Shown here: positions 34,202-42,181 of the stretch, piece after piece
How the letters are laid out: each line of letters starts with the position of its first letter
Position numbering within the stretch: position 1 is the stretch's first letter
DNA from: Cryobacterium lactosi
GTDB lineage: Bacteria > Actinomycetota > Actinomycetes > Actinomycetales > Microbacteriaceae
Length of the DNA: 64,000 nucleotides
Direction of reading: 5' to 3'
NCBI RefSeq assembly: GCF_004403945.1
Contig: NZ_SOHM01000047.1
Location: 1-64,000, forward strand
Program-made: the position numbers and the translations under genes
Notes under the pieces: generated by a model
The model's input: the letters and a program-made list of their open reading frames with translations, nothing else
What the model was told of the DNA's origin: nothing
The model's database searches: none

Positions 34202-35167
34202 CTACTGCCACGATATTCCCTGGTCGATGGATCGCTTGACGGTGTCGCCGGCCCACACCCACAAGGAACCGGTTGCTTCCGAAATAGCTACATTGCCATG
34301 CATGGTCTCCGCTGGTATGGCCACCGGGAGACAGCCTGTTGGGGTCGCTATGAGCGGTTCCACCGACAGGTAGGTCAGCTGCACTCCCGCACATTCCGGG
34401 AGACCGACCGTTGCTATAACGTACCCCATTGTGGTTACGGCCAGATTAACTGCGCCCGGGACCTGCACCGGACTACTCCAGGTTGCCGCAGCGTCTTCGG
34501 TAGTGAATATCTGGGCATCGCTACAGAGAACCGCGGCGCCGTCTTCAACGTCAGAGCGCGGTGCCAAAGCGACGACCGACGTGCACGGAGCCACTACGGC
34601 ATTGCCAGGCGTGTGGATGACGGAACGATCCGCCGGATCGACGTACCACTCACCAATGAGCTGGTCCGGATAGTCGGAGAAATCGCTGCCGGCGACGAAA
34701 GACTTGACAAATTGCGGGACGCAGCCATCGGCTGAGAGACCAATCATTTCAACCAACGAGCTAGAGACGACGTCCAGGGTCTGCAGGGCTGTGACCCGAA
34801 CGTCGCTTGTGGCATCCCTACTCTGCCACGTAGCACCCGAATCAGTAGAAAGTTCAGGAGCAGCGGCAGCAGTCGGGCACTCCCCCGTTATGGCTCGCCA
34901 CGCGGTGGTACCGTCCAAAGCAGAGAGCAGACGAGTCGAGGGAATCACGACGGTCGCTGGCACAGACGAGGTCGGCGTGTTTGTTGTCTGGCTGGGCGTG
35001 AAGGTCGGAAGGGGCCTCGGGGACGAGGACGGCGCGCCTCCATCTCCCGCTCCCAGAGCCCAACCAACCAGAATTACGTCAGCAACAAGGAAGGCCGTGA
35101 CACCTAGGTACATCCAGACGCCACGACGTGACGAATCTCTGGGCCTGCTGCGGGGTGGGCGGGGCAT
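34202..35167 (-). CDS. Secreted or anchored Asp-box (BNR-like) beta-propeller protein
   Basis: 321 residues. One N-terminal membrane helix (about 18-40), a Pro/Thr/Ser spacer, then a beta-rich domain with Asp-box-like repeats S/T-x-D-x-G-x-T-W: LSTDSGATWQSRD, FTTEDAAATWSSP, and SIDQGISW at the very C-terminus. Cys residues at GECPT, DGCVPQ, APCTS, VLCSD, PECAG and TGCLP suggest disulfides outside the cell. Asp-boxes mark sialidases and photosystem-assembly-like propellers but do not define an activity. No catalytic residues recognised. It may bind or trim the polymer or assist export. Confidence 0.65.
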   Translation of the reverse strand: MPRPPRSRPRDSSRRGVWMYLGVTAFLVADVILVGWALGAGDGGAPSSSPRPLPTFTPSQTTNTPTSSVPATVVIPSTRLLSALDGTTAWRAITGECPTAAAAPELSTDSGATWQSRDATSDVRVTALQTLDVVSSSLVEMIGLSADGCVPQFVKSFVAGSDFSDYPDQLIGEWYVDPADRSVIHTPGNAVVAPCTSVVALAPRSDVEDGAAVLCSDAQIFTTEDAAATWSSPVQVPGAVNLAVTTMGYVIATVGLPECAGVQLTYLSVEPLIATPTGCLPVAIPAETMHGNVAISEATGSLWVWAGDTVKRSIDQGISWQ

Positions 35168-35170
35168 GGT

Positions 35171-35800
35171 CTAGCTGCGGCCGACCGCTGCGACGAAGGC
35201 ACTGGTGATGGTCGTGACTGATGCGTTGAGAACATCACCAACGCGCGCATACACGTCGACAGACTGTCGATAAGGGTCTTCGATGTCGTCGTCGTCGGGG
35301 TGGGCAGGAGGTGGGGAGTAGCCTCGCGTGGTGGAGACCTCGGCCAATAGGGCGCGGAGAGTTTCGGCTGTATCTGGCCGCCGAGTCTCGTCAGTCTCTA
35401 GTTGCTGATACTGCGCACCCGGTTCGAGGACTGCAGGTAGCAGACGGGCCAGCTGGTTGAGGGTGTAAGTGTAGCGGGAGGCCCTGGGGTGGAGCGAGAC
35501 GACAGCACTCCGGTGGTCTCGGGTTGCGGTAAGAACCAAGTCGGAGTCGGCTATGTGCTGTTCGGTGAGTTGCTGGGACCGGTGCCCACTCTGCTCGGCA
35601 CCGTAGCGCTGCGCGAGCTGGGCCGCCTCGGGGGTCATACCGTACCCGACCATGGACTGGGTACCGGCGCTAACAATTAGTGCCGGAATTCCGGCAGCCT
35701 CGAGTTGCGCGTGCAGAAGCCGCTCAGCCACCGGCGATCGGCAGATGTTTCCGGTGCAGACCACGAGCACCTTGAATATTGCGGGGCTCTGCACGTTCAC
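35171..35800 (-). CDS. Low-molecular-weight protein-tyrosine phosphatase
   Basis: 209 residues, longer than the usual 150-160. P-loop CTGNICRSP (CX5R) at about 15-23 and the general-acid motif DDDIEDPYRQS near 175 define the family. It dephosphorylates the adjacent tyrosine kinase and possibly the initiating transferase. Extra residues in the centre hold an ETRRPDTAETLRALLAEV insertion. ATG overlaps the kinase stop as ATGA, so kinase and phosphatase are made together. Confidence 0.92.
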   Translation of the reverse strand: MNVQSPAIFKVLVVCTGNICRSPVAERLLHAQLEAAGIPALIVSAGTQSMVGYGMTPEAAQLAQRYGAEQSGHRSQQLTEQHIADSDLVLTATRDHRSAVVSLHPRASRYTYTLNQLARLLPAVLEPGAQYQQLETDETRRPDTAETLRALLAEVSTTRGYSPPPAHPDDDDIEDPYRQSVDVYARVGDVLNASVTTITSAFVAAVGRS

Positions 35801-37248
35801 TCCTTTGCCTTTTTGATCCTGGCACGCTTGGCCTGCTGGGCGCGCTCACGGCGCGTGGGCTCGTCAGTTGTGACCTCATCGCCATAGCCGTACCCGTAGC
35901 CGTAGCCGTAGCGGTTGTAACCATAAGCATCGGGGCCCTTCGTCGGCAGCATCGTGAGAACCAGGCCTGAGATGGGAGCGCCAACATTTGTGAGCGACGA
36001 GATTGCGCCCTTTAGCTGGTTCTTCTGGGTACGACCCGCAGCAACCACGATGATGGCGCCTCCTACGTTCTTAGCCAGAATCGCCGCGTCGGTGACTGGC
36101 AGAAGCGGAGGCGTGTCATAGATAACCACATCAAACATGCGGTTGAACTCACCGATGAAATGGGTCATTCGCGCCGACCCAAGCAACTCGCTCGGATTGG
36201 GCGGTACCTGGCCAGCGGGCAAGACGAAGAGCTGAGCTCGACCCCACGGCTGAATGACGTCGTCAAGTTCAGCTCGACCGATCAGCACATCCGTCAGACC
36301 GACGGCTCCCTCAACACCCATGTAGTCCGCGACTTTAGGGCGGCGCAGATCGGCGTCTATGAGCAGAACTCTGGACCCGGCGTCTGCCAAGGCGATGGCC
36401 AAATTTGCTCCAGTGGTGCTCTTGCCTTCACTCTCGATTGACGAGGTGATTACGAAGCTGCGGTCGGTGCGACCTACGTCGAGAAACTGCAGATTCGTTC
36501 GCAGGGTGCGGAACGACTCGGCCCTGGGACTGCGCGGGTCGACGTGCACGATAAGCGGGCGGTCCTGCGCTTTGGGGTCGAAGACGATGCCTCCAAGGAT
36601 CGCGACGTCCGTGACGCCCTCCACGTCGTGTTCATTGCGGATACGTGTCTCCAGGGTTTCCCGAAGAATGGCAAGCCCTAGGCCTACTGCAAGTCCGACC
36701 AACCCGCCCAGGGCGACGTTGAGGGGAACATTGGGACTAACCGGCGCCGATGGCACAGTTGCTTCCTGGGCACGCGTGAGCTTGACCGGTGAGATTGCGT
36801 CACTGGCTTCGGGAGTTTCGATCTCCTCAACTACTGCAGTGAGGCTCTGGGAGATTGCGTTCGCCGTATCGGCTGCGCGAACGGGGTCCGTGTCGGTGAC
36901 CGTGATGTCAATTATCGACGTATCGAGTGGAGCCGCGGCGGCCACTCGCTCCGCAAGCTCGTCCGCGGGGATACCGAGCTCAAGGGTGCCGATCACCGGC
37001 AGGAGCACGATGGGCGTCGTCGCCAGGTCGGAGTAGGTCTTTACCCTCTGGACTGTAAACGTGTTGCCCTGCGCCAGCTCGCTCGTCGTTCCCCCCGACT
37101 GCGTGGAAACGAAGACCTTTGCCGTTGCGCTGTATTTGGGTGTCTGCACAAGGGAGAATGCCGCGGCGGCACCGACTCCGACGAGGGTGAGTAGAACGAT
37201 CAGCACCCAGCTCTTGCGGAGGATACGAATGTAGTCGCGAAGTTCCAC
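35797..37248 (-). CDS. Polysaccharide biosynthesis tyrosine autokinase (Wzz-BY-kinase fusion)
   Basis: 483 residues. Wzz-type N-terminus with TM1 (about 14-35) and TM2 (about 172-195) around an outer domain; the cytoplasmic kinase has Walker A SSIESEGKSTTGANLA (about 262), Walker A' VLLIDADLRRPKV (about 292) and Walker B VVIYDTPPLLPVTDA (about 370). The C-terminal tail (YGYNRYGYGYGYGYGDE) carries seven tyrosines, the autophosphorylation cluster. It controls chain length and polymer export. GTG start with AAGGAAAGG upstream. First gene of the long leftward operon that ends at 28904 or beyond. Confidence 0.93.
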   Translation of the reverse strand: MELRDYIRILRKSWVLIVLLTLVGVGAAAAFSLVQTPKYSATAKVFVSTQSGGTTSELAQGNTFTVQRVKTYSDLATTPIVLLPVIGTLELGIPADELAERVAAAAPLDTSIIDITVTDTDPVRAADTANAISQSLTAVVEEIETPEASDAISPVKLTRAQEATVPSAPVSPNVPLNVALGGLVGLAVGLGLAILRETLETRIRNEHDVEGVTDVAILGGIVFDPKAQDRPLIVHVDPRSPRAESFRTLRTNLQFLDVGRTDRSFVITSSIESEGKSTTGANLAIALADAGSRVLLIDADLRRPKVADYMGVEGAVGLTDVLIGRAELDDVIQPWGRAQLFVLPAGQVPPNPSELLGSARMTHFIGEFNRMFDVVIYDTPPLLPVTDAAILAKNVGGAIIVVAAGRTQKNQLKGAISSLTNVGAPISGLVLTMLPTKGPDAYGYNRYGYGYGYGYGDEVTTDEPTRRERAQQAKRARIKKAKE

Positions 37249-37376
37249 TCAGCGGCCTTTCCTTGGTGCTTTGCCATGTTGGTGCGAGGCCGGAATACTT
37301 CACCCCCCTGTTATGGTGCCACACCTGAGCCGCTGTCCATCCACCGATGGACGCGAACCGCAACCCCACGAACCAC

Positions 37377-37382
37377 TAGTTT
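37377..37382 (+). promoter_or_regulatory. -10 box TAGTTT of a putative leaderless protease transcript
   Basis: TAGTTT lies 7 nt before the ATG at 37390; no ribosome binding site. Confidence 0.35.
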
Positions 37383-37389
37383 GGGCTTC

Positions 37390-38118
37390 ATGACTCCATC
37401 AATCCACCGTGAATCCCGCCCGCGCTTCGGGGTGGAGATCGCCGCGTTGGGCGTGGTCGCGGCTGTTCTGCTGGTGGTGGGGCTGAATAGCCTGTTCTCC
37501 CGAGGCATCGTTCTCGATCAGCAGCTGGGTACATTGCTCAGCTACCTTGTGGCGTGGGTGCCGCTTCTCGGCGCCGTGTTAATTTTCTGTTTCGGGTTCG
37601 GCACGCGATCGTTGGTGCGTGACATCGGACTGCTTTTCCGTCCGCTCGACGTGCTGTGGGGGCTCACTGTGGGTGTCGTCGCCCGGGTACTGGCCACGAT
37701 CGTGGAGATCGCCGGGTATGGGCGGATGGGGTCGGCGGGCGCGACTCTGGGTGAGCCTGTGCGCGATCTGTGGTGGCTTTTCGTGGTGCTTCTGGCCCCC
37801 GTGGTCCTGTCCCCCTTTATAGAGGAGATGTTCTTTCGCGGGTTGGTGCTCCGGTCAGTGCGGGGCGCGGCATCCGGCCGGGCTGTTTCGCCTGCGGTCG
37901 CTGCGGGTACCGCCGTGGTGGTGAGCGCGGCGGTCTTTGCGCTGGTGCATGTGATCGACACTGGATCGGTGACCGCGACAGTGGTGATCGGGGTGTCCAC
38001 GTTCCTGTTCGGCCTCGGCGCGGGGGCGCTGACCGTGATGACCGGCCGGCTGGGCGGGGCGATTGTGGCCCATGTCACCTTCAACGCGCTCGTGGTGGTG
38101 CCGGCGCTGCTCGGCTGA
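37390..38118 (+). CDS. CPBP-family intramembrane glutamic endopeptidase
   Basis: 242 residues with about seven membrane helices. The three CPBP (Abi) motifs are present: EEMFFRG (about 163, catalytic Glu pair), FALVHV (about 198) and HVTFNALVV near the C-terminus. Members cleave prenylated or membrane peptides (Rce1-like) or protect against bacteriocins; the actual role is unknown. It is convergent with the histidine kinase gene, only 7 bp apart. Confidence 0.88.
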   Translation: MTPSIHRESRPRFGVEIAALGVVAAVLLVVGLNSLFSRGIVLDQQLGTLLSYLVAWVPLLGAVLIFCFGFGTRSLVRDIGLLFRPLDVLWGLTVGVVARVLATIVEIAGYGRMGSAGATLGEPVRDLWWLFVVLLAPVVLSPFIEEMFFRGLVLRSVRGAASGRAVSPAVAAGTAVVVSAAVFALVHVIDTGSVTATVVIGVSTFLFGLGAGALTVMTGRLGGAIVAHVTFNALVVVPALLG

Positions 38119-38125
38119 GTGCGCC

Positions 38126-40687
38126 CTAGGGGGTACGCAGGGCTCCTTCGGGGCCGACGGACAGGATGCGGGGGGTGCCGGACTCGATCACAAGGGTGGC
38201 CACATCCGCCCGGCCGGCCGGCAGCAGGCGTACGGTGACGCGGCCGTGCTCGATGCTGTCGAGCACGTCGGCGACGGTGCGGGCGAGGGTGTCGAGTTGC
38301 TCGGGCGGGGTGTCGGCGCTGTCGTCGAGCACGGTGACCTCCACGCCGCGCTGCCGGGCCGCCTGGACGGCGTCGATGACCGGGGGCAGGAACAGGGCGC
38401 GGCCGCGGATGGCGTCCCGCAGGCTGGCCTCGACGAGGAGGCACTGGGCGCGCTCGGCGGCGGTGAGGGCGTGCGGCTCGGCCAGGCGTAGCAGGGTGGG
38501 CCGGGCGAGGGCGTTGACCCGGCGGAGCTGGGCCTTGCGTTCCCGGATGGCCGCGACGGTGGTGGCGTCTTGGCGGGCGCGGTCGAGGTCGAGTTGGTTG
38601 AGCACCTGGAGGTGGCGTTCGGTGCGGCTGAGCCCCACCACGAAGAGGGTGCCGGCGAGCAGGGTTCCGGCGTGCCGGCTGACCAGTTCGACGCCGAGCA
38701 GGCCGGACTGGCCGGTCGCGACGGCCCAGGCCACGGCCAGCAGGGTGAGCACCGCGTAGCCGACCCAGGCGGACCGGATCTGGCCTCGGGCTGCGAGCAC
38801 CACCAGGATCAGGGTGATCGCACCGAGGTGCCAGTGCGCGAACGGCACGCCGTTGTGGGCGGGCAGGTAGACGAACATGAGCACGGCACCCACCCCGCTG
38901 AGGGCGAGGGCCAGCGCTACCTGGGCGCGCGGGAAAGGCTGGGACATCGGGCGCATCAGGGTGATGCCGGAGAACACGATGGCGAGCAGCGCGCCGAACA
39001 TGAGCGCGAGGGGGCGGCCGGGAACGATGTCGATGAGAGCGAGGAGGCCGTGAACGAGGACGAACAGGGCCAGGATGAGCCTGGCCATGGGGGTGGTGAG
39101 GTCGAGGGTGCGGGCCAGGGCGGCGGGGTTGGTTTCGGGCGGGGTCTCGACAGGCTCGACCAGCGGGGTGGAGTCGGGCTGCGGGACGGGCTCGGGGCGG
39201 CGTTCGGTGGCCCGACGGTCGTGGCGGCGGGTCTCGACAAGTTCGACCCGCGGGTTCGGCTTGACCAGCGGGTTCGGCTCGACCAGCGGAGACGGCTCGG
39301 TGGCGTCGAGGGACCGGCGGTCGGGGGCCCAGGCTACGACTACGTCGGTGCCGCGGCCGGGGGCGGAGCGCACGTGGGCGGCGCAGTCGGGCAGCCGAGC
39401 CATGCGGCCCAGGATGGACTCCGCAATGCCGAGGCGCTCCGGCGGCACCCCGGCGGGGTCGAAGCCCACTCCGTCATCACTGATGGTCACTTGGAATCCG
39501 TCGGTGGTGGAGAGGATGGCGACCGCGCGGTGCACCGTGCGGATCGGGTCGTGCCCGGCGGCGGACGCGACGGAGTTGCGCAGGGCTTCGCCGACAGCAC
39601 CGAGGATGGCTGCCACCGCCGCCGACGGCACGGTGCGCTCGATGTTGGCGTCCTGGCCGGCGCGAGACGGGTTGTCGACCCGCACCGCGGCATCCGGAGC
39701 GATCTGCTGAACCAGCCGGCCGATGCGGCGGGCGGCCTCGGAGACCAACACCACCGGCTCCACCGGCGGGGTGCGCAGCGCGTCGAGCTGGTGGAGGGTT
39801 TTCGACGCGTGCTCGGAGACCACCTCTGGCGGGGTGCGGTCCAGGCCCGCCATCAGGAGGGTGGAGATGACGCTGTCGTGTACGAGCGCGTCGATGGTCA
39901 ACCGCTCCTGCCGGCCGGCCACCTGCGCGGCCCGGTGCGCTTCGGCCTGCCGGGTGAGGAGGGCGGCGTTGTCGACGCGGGTCGCGGACCGGCGGGCGGC
40001 GAGGGTGAAGGCGACGAACACGCTCACCAGCAGCAGGGAGTAGAGCCCGTCGGCGAGGCCGACGAGGGCCGGGTGGGCCTCGGCCGAGGTGCGGAACCGC
40101 ACGATCCCGCTGAGGGTGCAGGCCAGCAGCGTGAACCCCCAGGCCACGCTCACGCGGGCAAAGATGGCCACGGCCACACAGGGCACCCCGGTGAAGGTGA
40201 TCACCCAGGGGATGTCGGCGCCGGCGGGCATCGGTTCGGCGGTGAGGAGGAACCGGAGACCCAGAATCAGGACGAAGCAGAGCGCCATCGCGGCGACGAT
40301 GCCCTGCAACATGCGCCGAGTGGCCCACCGCACGCTGACGCCGAGAGCGACGGGCAGCCCGAACGACACCGCGAAGCCGATCGCGGCCGCCGGCGCGCTC
40401 GGGTTGCCGGCCTGGGCCAGGAACGGGGGGATCGCCAGGATGCCGAAGATGCCGGCCGCGGCGGCCACGGCGATGCAGACGAGTCGGGTGAGGTTGGCGG
40501 TGGCGGTGTGGGTGGGGATGGCTGCGGGGTCGACTGGCGGGGTCTCGACAGGCTCGACCAGCGAATTGGGGGCGGTCTCGACACGCTCGACCAGCGGATT
40601 GGGGGAGGTCTCGACAGGCTCGACCAACGGAGAGGGCTCGACCGGCGGAAGGGCGACGGCGAGCGGGTGGGGGTCGGGGGTGGTCAT
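38126..40687 (-). CDS. Fused sensor histidine kinase plus C-terminal pseudokinase-like half
   Basis: 853 residues from ATG 40687, overlapping the regulator's stop (ATGA). Order: low-complexity tail with LVEPVET repeats (about 17-52); six-helix membrane domain (about 66-232); dimerisation helix with the phospho-acceptor candidate His270 in ALVHDSVISTLL; ATPase domain with N-box GEALRNSV (about 366), SDDGVGFDP (about 403) and GRGTDV (about 444); a second LVEP linker (about 466-516); then a second membrane domain (about 533-680) and a helical C-terminal domain (about 690-853) with no recognisable N, G1 or G2 box. Each half has a separate counterpart at 43567-44973 and 42182-43570. The LuxR-type regulator upstream is the likely partner. 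The signal is unknown. Confidence 0.85.
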   Translation of the reverse strand: MTTPDPHPLAVALPPVEPSPLVEPVETSPNPLVERVETAPNSLVEPVETPPVDPAAIPTHTATANLTRLVCIAVAAAAGIFGILAIPPFLAQAGNPSAPAAAIGFAVSFGLPVALGVSVRWATRRMLQGIVAAMALCFVLILGLRFLLTAEPMPAGADIPWVITFTGVPCVAVAIFARVSVAWGFTLLACTLSGIVRFRTSAEAHPALVGLADGLYSLLLVSVFVAFTLAARRSATRVDNAALLTRQAEAHRAAQVAGRQERLTIDALVHDSVISTLLMAGLDRTPPEVVSEHASKTLHQLDALRTPPVEPVVLVSEAARRIGRLVQQIAPDAAVRVDNPSRAGQDANIERTVPSAAVAAILGAVGEALRNSVASAAGHDPIRTVHRAVAILSTTDGFQVTISDDGVGFDPAGVPPERLGIAESILGRMARLPDCAAHVRSAPGRGTDVVVAWAPDRRSLDATEPSPLVEPNPLVKPNPRVELVETRRHDRRATERRPEPVPQPDSTPLVEPVETPPETNPAALARTLDLTTPMARLILALFVLVHGLLALIDIVPGRPLALMFGALLAIVFSGITLMRPMSQPFPRAQVALALALSGVGAVLMFVYLPAHNGVPFAHWHLGAITLILVVLAARGQIRSAWVGYAVLTLLAVAWAVATGQSGLLGVELVSRHAGTLLAGTLFVVGLSRTERHLQVLNQLDLDRARQDATTVAAIRERKAQLRRVNALARPTLLRLAEPHALTAAERAQCLLVEASLRDAIRGRALFLPPVIDAVQAARQRGVEVTVLDDSADTPPEQLDTLARTVADVLDSIEHGRVTVRLLPAGRADVATLVIESGTPRILSVGPEGALRTP
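39142..39168. repeat. GTCTCGACAGGCTCGACCAG repeat inside the histidine kinase gene
   Basis: A copy of the dispersed repeat also found between genes at 14727 and 52821. Here it is read in frame as PLVEPVETP in the linker between the two halves of the kinase. Confidence 0.75.
39230..39291. repeat. Partial TCGAC/CGACCAGCGG repeats in the kinase linker
   Basis: GTCTCGACAAGTTCGACC followed by two truncated units ending GACCAGCGG; encoded as PLVEPNPLVKPNPRVELVET. A decayed array of the same repeat. Confidence 0.6.
40538..40646. repeat. Array of four GTCTCGAC..GCTCGACCAGCGG units at the 5' end of the kinase gene
   Basis: Three near-complete units (GGTCTCGACAGGCTCGACCA, GGTCTCGACACGCTCGACCA, GGTCTCGACAGGCTCGACCA) and one partial (GGCTCGACCGGCGG), about 40 bp apart. 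Encoded as PSPLVEPVETSPN, PLVERVETAPN and SLVEPVETPP in the cytoplasmic N-terminal tail. Confidence 0.8.
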
Positions 40688-41334
40688 GAGCGGCCGGGAA
40701 CGGGCAGGATGCCGTCTTCCAGGGCGCGCTTGTACAGGTCGATCTTGGTGTTCGCGGGGCGGCCGACGCGTTCGTACTTGGAGCGCACCCGACGGATGTA
40801 GTCCACCACGGTGAGCTCGGACAGCCCGGTGTGCGAGGCCACCAGCGGCGCCTTGGCGCCGGCGGCGTAGAGCGAGAGCACCTCGCGTTCGCGCGGGCTC
40901 AGGCCGGCGTCGGAGAGGTCGGGGTCGCCATCCAGCGCCGCCGCCCACTCGGTGGACGCGATGGTGTCGCCGGCCGCAGCGCGGGTGACCGCGTCGAGCA
41001 GCACGCCGGTGGGTTCGGATTTGCGCACCACACCGAGCACCCCGCTGCGGGCGGCGGCGCGCATGAGCTGCGCGTCGTCGCCGCCGGTGAACGCGAGCAC
41101 GGCCGCGCCGGTGGCCCGCAGCCGGTCGACGTTGCCGGTGACGGTGGAGCCGTCGGCCAGACGCAGGTCGAGGATCACCAGGTCGATGTGGGTCTCCCCC
41201 ACCTGGTTGAGCAGTTCGGTGACCGTGGCGACGGTGGCCACCACCTCGATCTCGGGGAGGGTGGCGAACAGGCTGGCGAAGCCGCGCACCACGATCTCAT
41301 GGTCGTCGATCAGCGCGACCCGGTACCGGTTCAT
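40684..41334 (-). CDS. LuxR/NarL-family response regulator
   Basis: 216 residues. Receiver domain with DDHEIV (acidic pocket), phospho-acceptor Asp in LVILDLRLADG (about 56), FTGGDD for the T/S switch, and a K in VVRKSE (about 106). The C-terminal helix-turn-helix LSPREREVLSLYAAGAKAPLVASHTGLSELTVVDYIRRVRSK matches LuxR-type DNA binding, though the usual NKEIA is replaced by KAPLVASH. GAGAGG precedes the ATG. It is translationally coupled to the fused kinase and is the only regulator near either kinase version, so it may serve both. Confidence 0.9.
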   Translation of the reverse strand: MNRYRVALIDDHEIVVRGFASLFATLPEIEVVATVATVTELLNQVGETHIDLVILDLRLADGSTVTGNVDRLRATGAAVLAFTGGDDAQLMRAAARSGVLGVVRKSEPTGVLLDAVTRAAAGDTIASTEWAAALDGDPDLSDAGLSPREREVLSLYAAGAKAPLVASHTGLSELTVVDYIRRVRSKYERVGRPANTKIDLYKRALEDGILPVPGRS

Positions 41335-41406
41335 TGTGTGCCTCTCGTGCCGACCTGAAAACGGGTGCCCCTATAAGTAACGGCTTTTGCGTGCGAGGCC
41401 GCGTGC

Positions 41407-42147
41407 TTAGGGTAGTGAAGGGGAACGAGCCGGGGGGCTCGCTGGGGCGCTCTCGATGGGATGATTCGCATTCTGCGCATCCGCATCGGTTGAGCGCCCC
41501 GGCACCTGGCCCTCGTCGTGGCTCACCGGTTCGCGGCGGCGGTTGTTGAGCACGCCGTGGCTCTCCTCGAGGTAGCAGGAGCCGCAGAGCGACTCGTAGG
41601 TGACCTCGACGCCGTCGATGGCCACCTGGTCGCCGTCGAAGACGAAGACCCCGTCGACCTTGCGCCCGTTGAACACGGCCTTGCGGCCGCACCGGCAGAT
41701 GGTCTTGAGCTCTTCGAGGCTGTGCGAGACCTCGAGCAGCCGACGGCTGCCCGGGAATGCGACGGTCTGGAAGTCGGTGCGGATGCCGTAGGCCAGCACC
41801 GGGATGTTCTCGATGATCGCGATGCGCAGCAGGTCGTCGACCTGGGTTTCGGTGAGGAACTGGGCCTCGTCGACGAGCAGGGCAGAGACGTCGACACCGG
41901 TGGTGCCGATGGCATCTTGCCGGTGTTGCTGGAACAGGGCGTACGCATCCGTCTCGGGTGTGAGCAGGAAGTCGACGCCGCGGGTGACGCCCAGCCGGGA
42001 GAGGATGCCGCGGTCGCCCTTGGTGTCGATCGACGGTTTGGCCAGCAACACCTGGTGGCCGCGCTCCTCATAGTTGTAGGCAGCTTGGAGCATCGAGGTG
42101 CTCTTGCCGCTGTTCATCGCCCCGTATCGGAAATACAGTTTCGCCAT
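41407..42147 (-). CDS. tdk: Thymidine kinase (TK1 type)
   Basis: 246 residues; the family core is about 200, and the last 45 residues (EPVSHDEGQVPGRSTDADAQ...) are a low-complexity tail. P-loop FRYGAMNSGKSTSM at the N-terminus, LLVDEAQFL (catalytic Glu), TDFQTVAFPGSRRLLE, and the zinc-binding cysteines in ICRCGRKAVF and CGSCYLEE. It phosphorylates thymidine in the salvage pathway. It lies between the fused and split kinase units with no functional link evident. Confidence 0.93.
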   Translation of the reverse strand: MAKLYFRYGAMNSGKSTSMLQAAYNYEERGHQVLLAKPSIDTKGDRGILSRLGVTRGVDFLLTPETDAYALFQQHRQDAIGTTGVDVSALLVDEAQFLTETQVDDLLRIAIIENIPVLAYGIRTDFQTVAFPGSRRLLEVSHSLEELKTICRCGRKAVFNGRKVDGVFVFDGDQVAIDGVEVTYESLCGSCYLEESHGVLNNRRREPVSHDEGQVPGRSTDADAQNANHPIESAPASPPARSPSLP

Positions 42148-42181
42148 AACCGCCGGTACCGCCCTTTTGTACGTTGAGGTT

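Noticed and set aside
40538-40646. Regularly spaced repeats considered as a CRISPR array
   Set aside because: Units are about 40 bp apart with low-complexity spacers, are translated in frame, and recur singly elsewhere; no cas genes are present.
38570-40801. A 743-codon plus-strand open frame opposite the fused kinase
   Set aside because: Shadow frame; no domain or start signal, while the minus strand has an intact ATPase domain and an ATGA overlap with the regulator.
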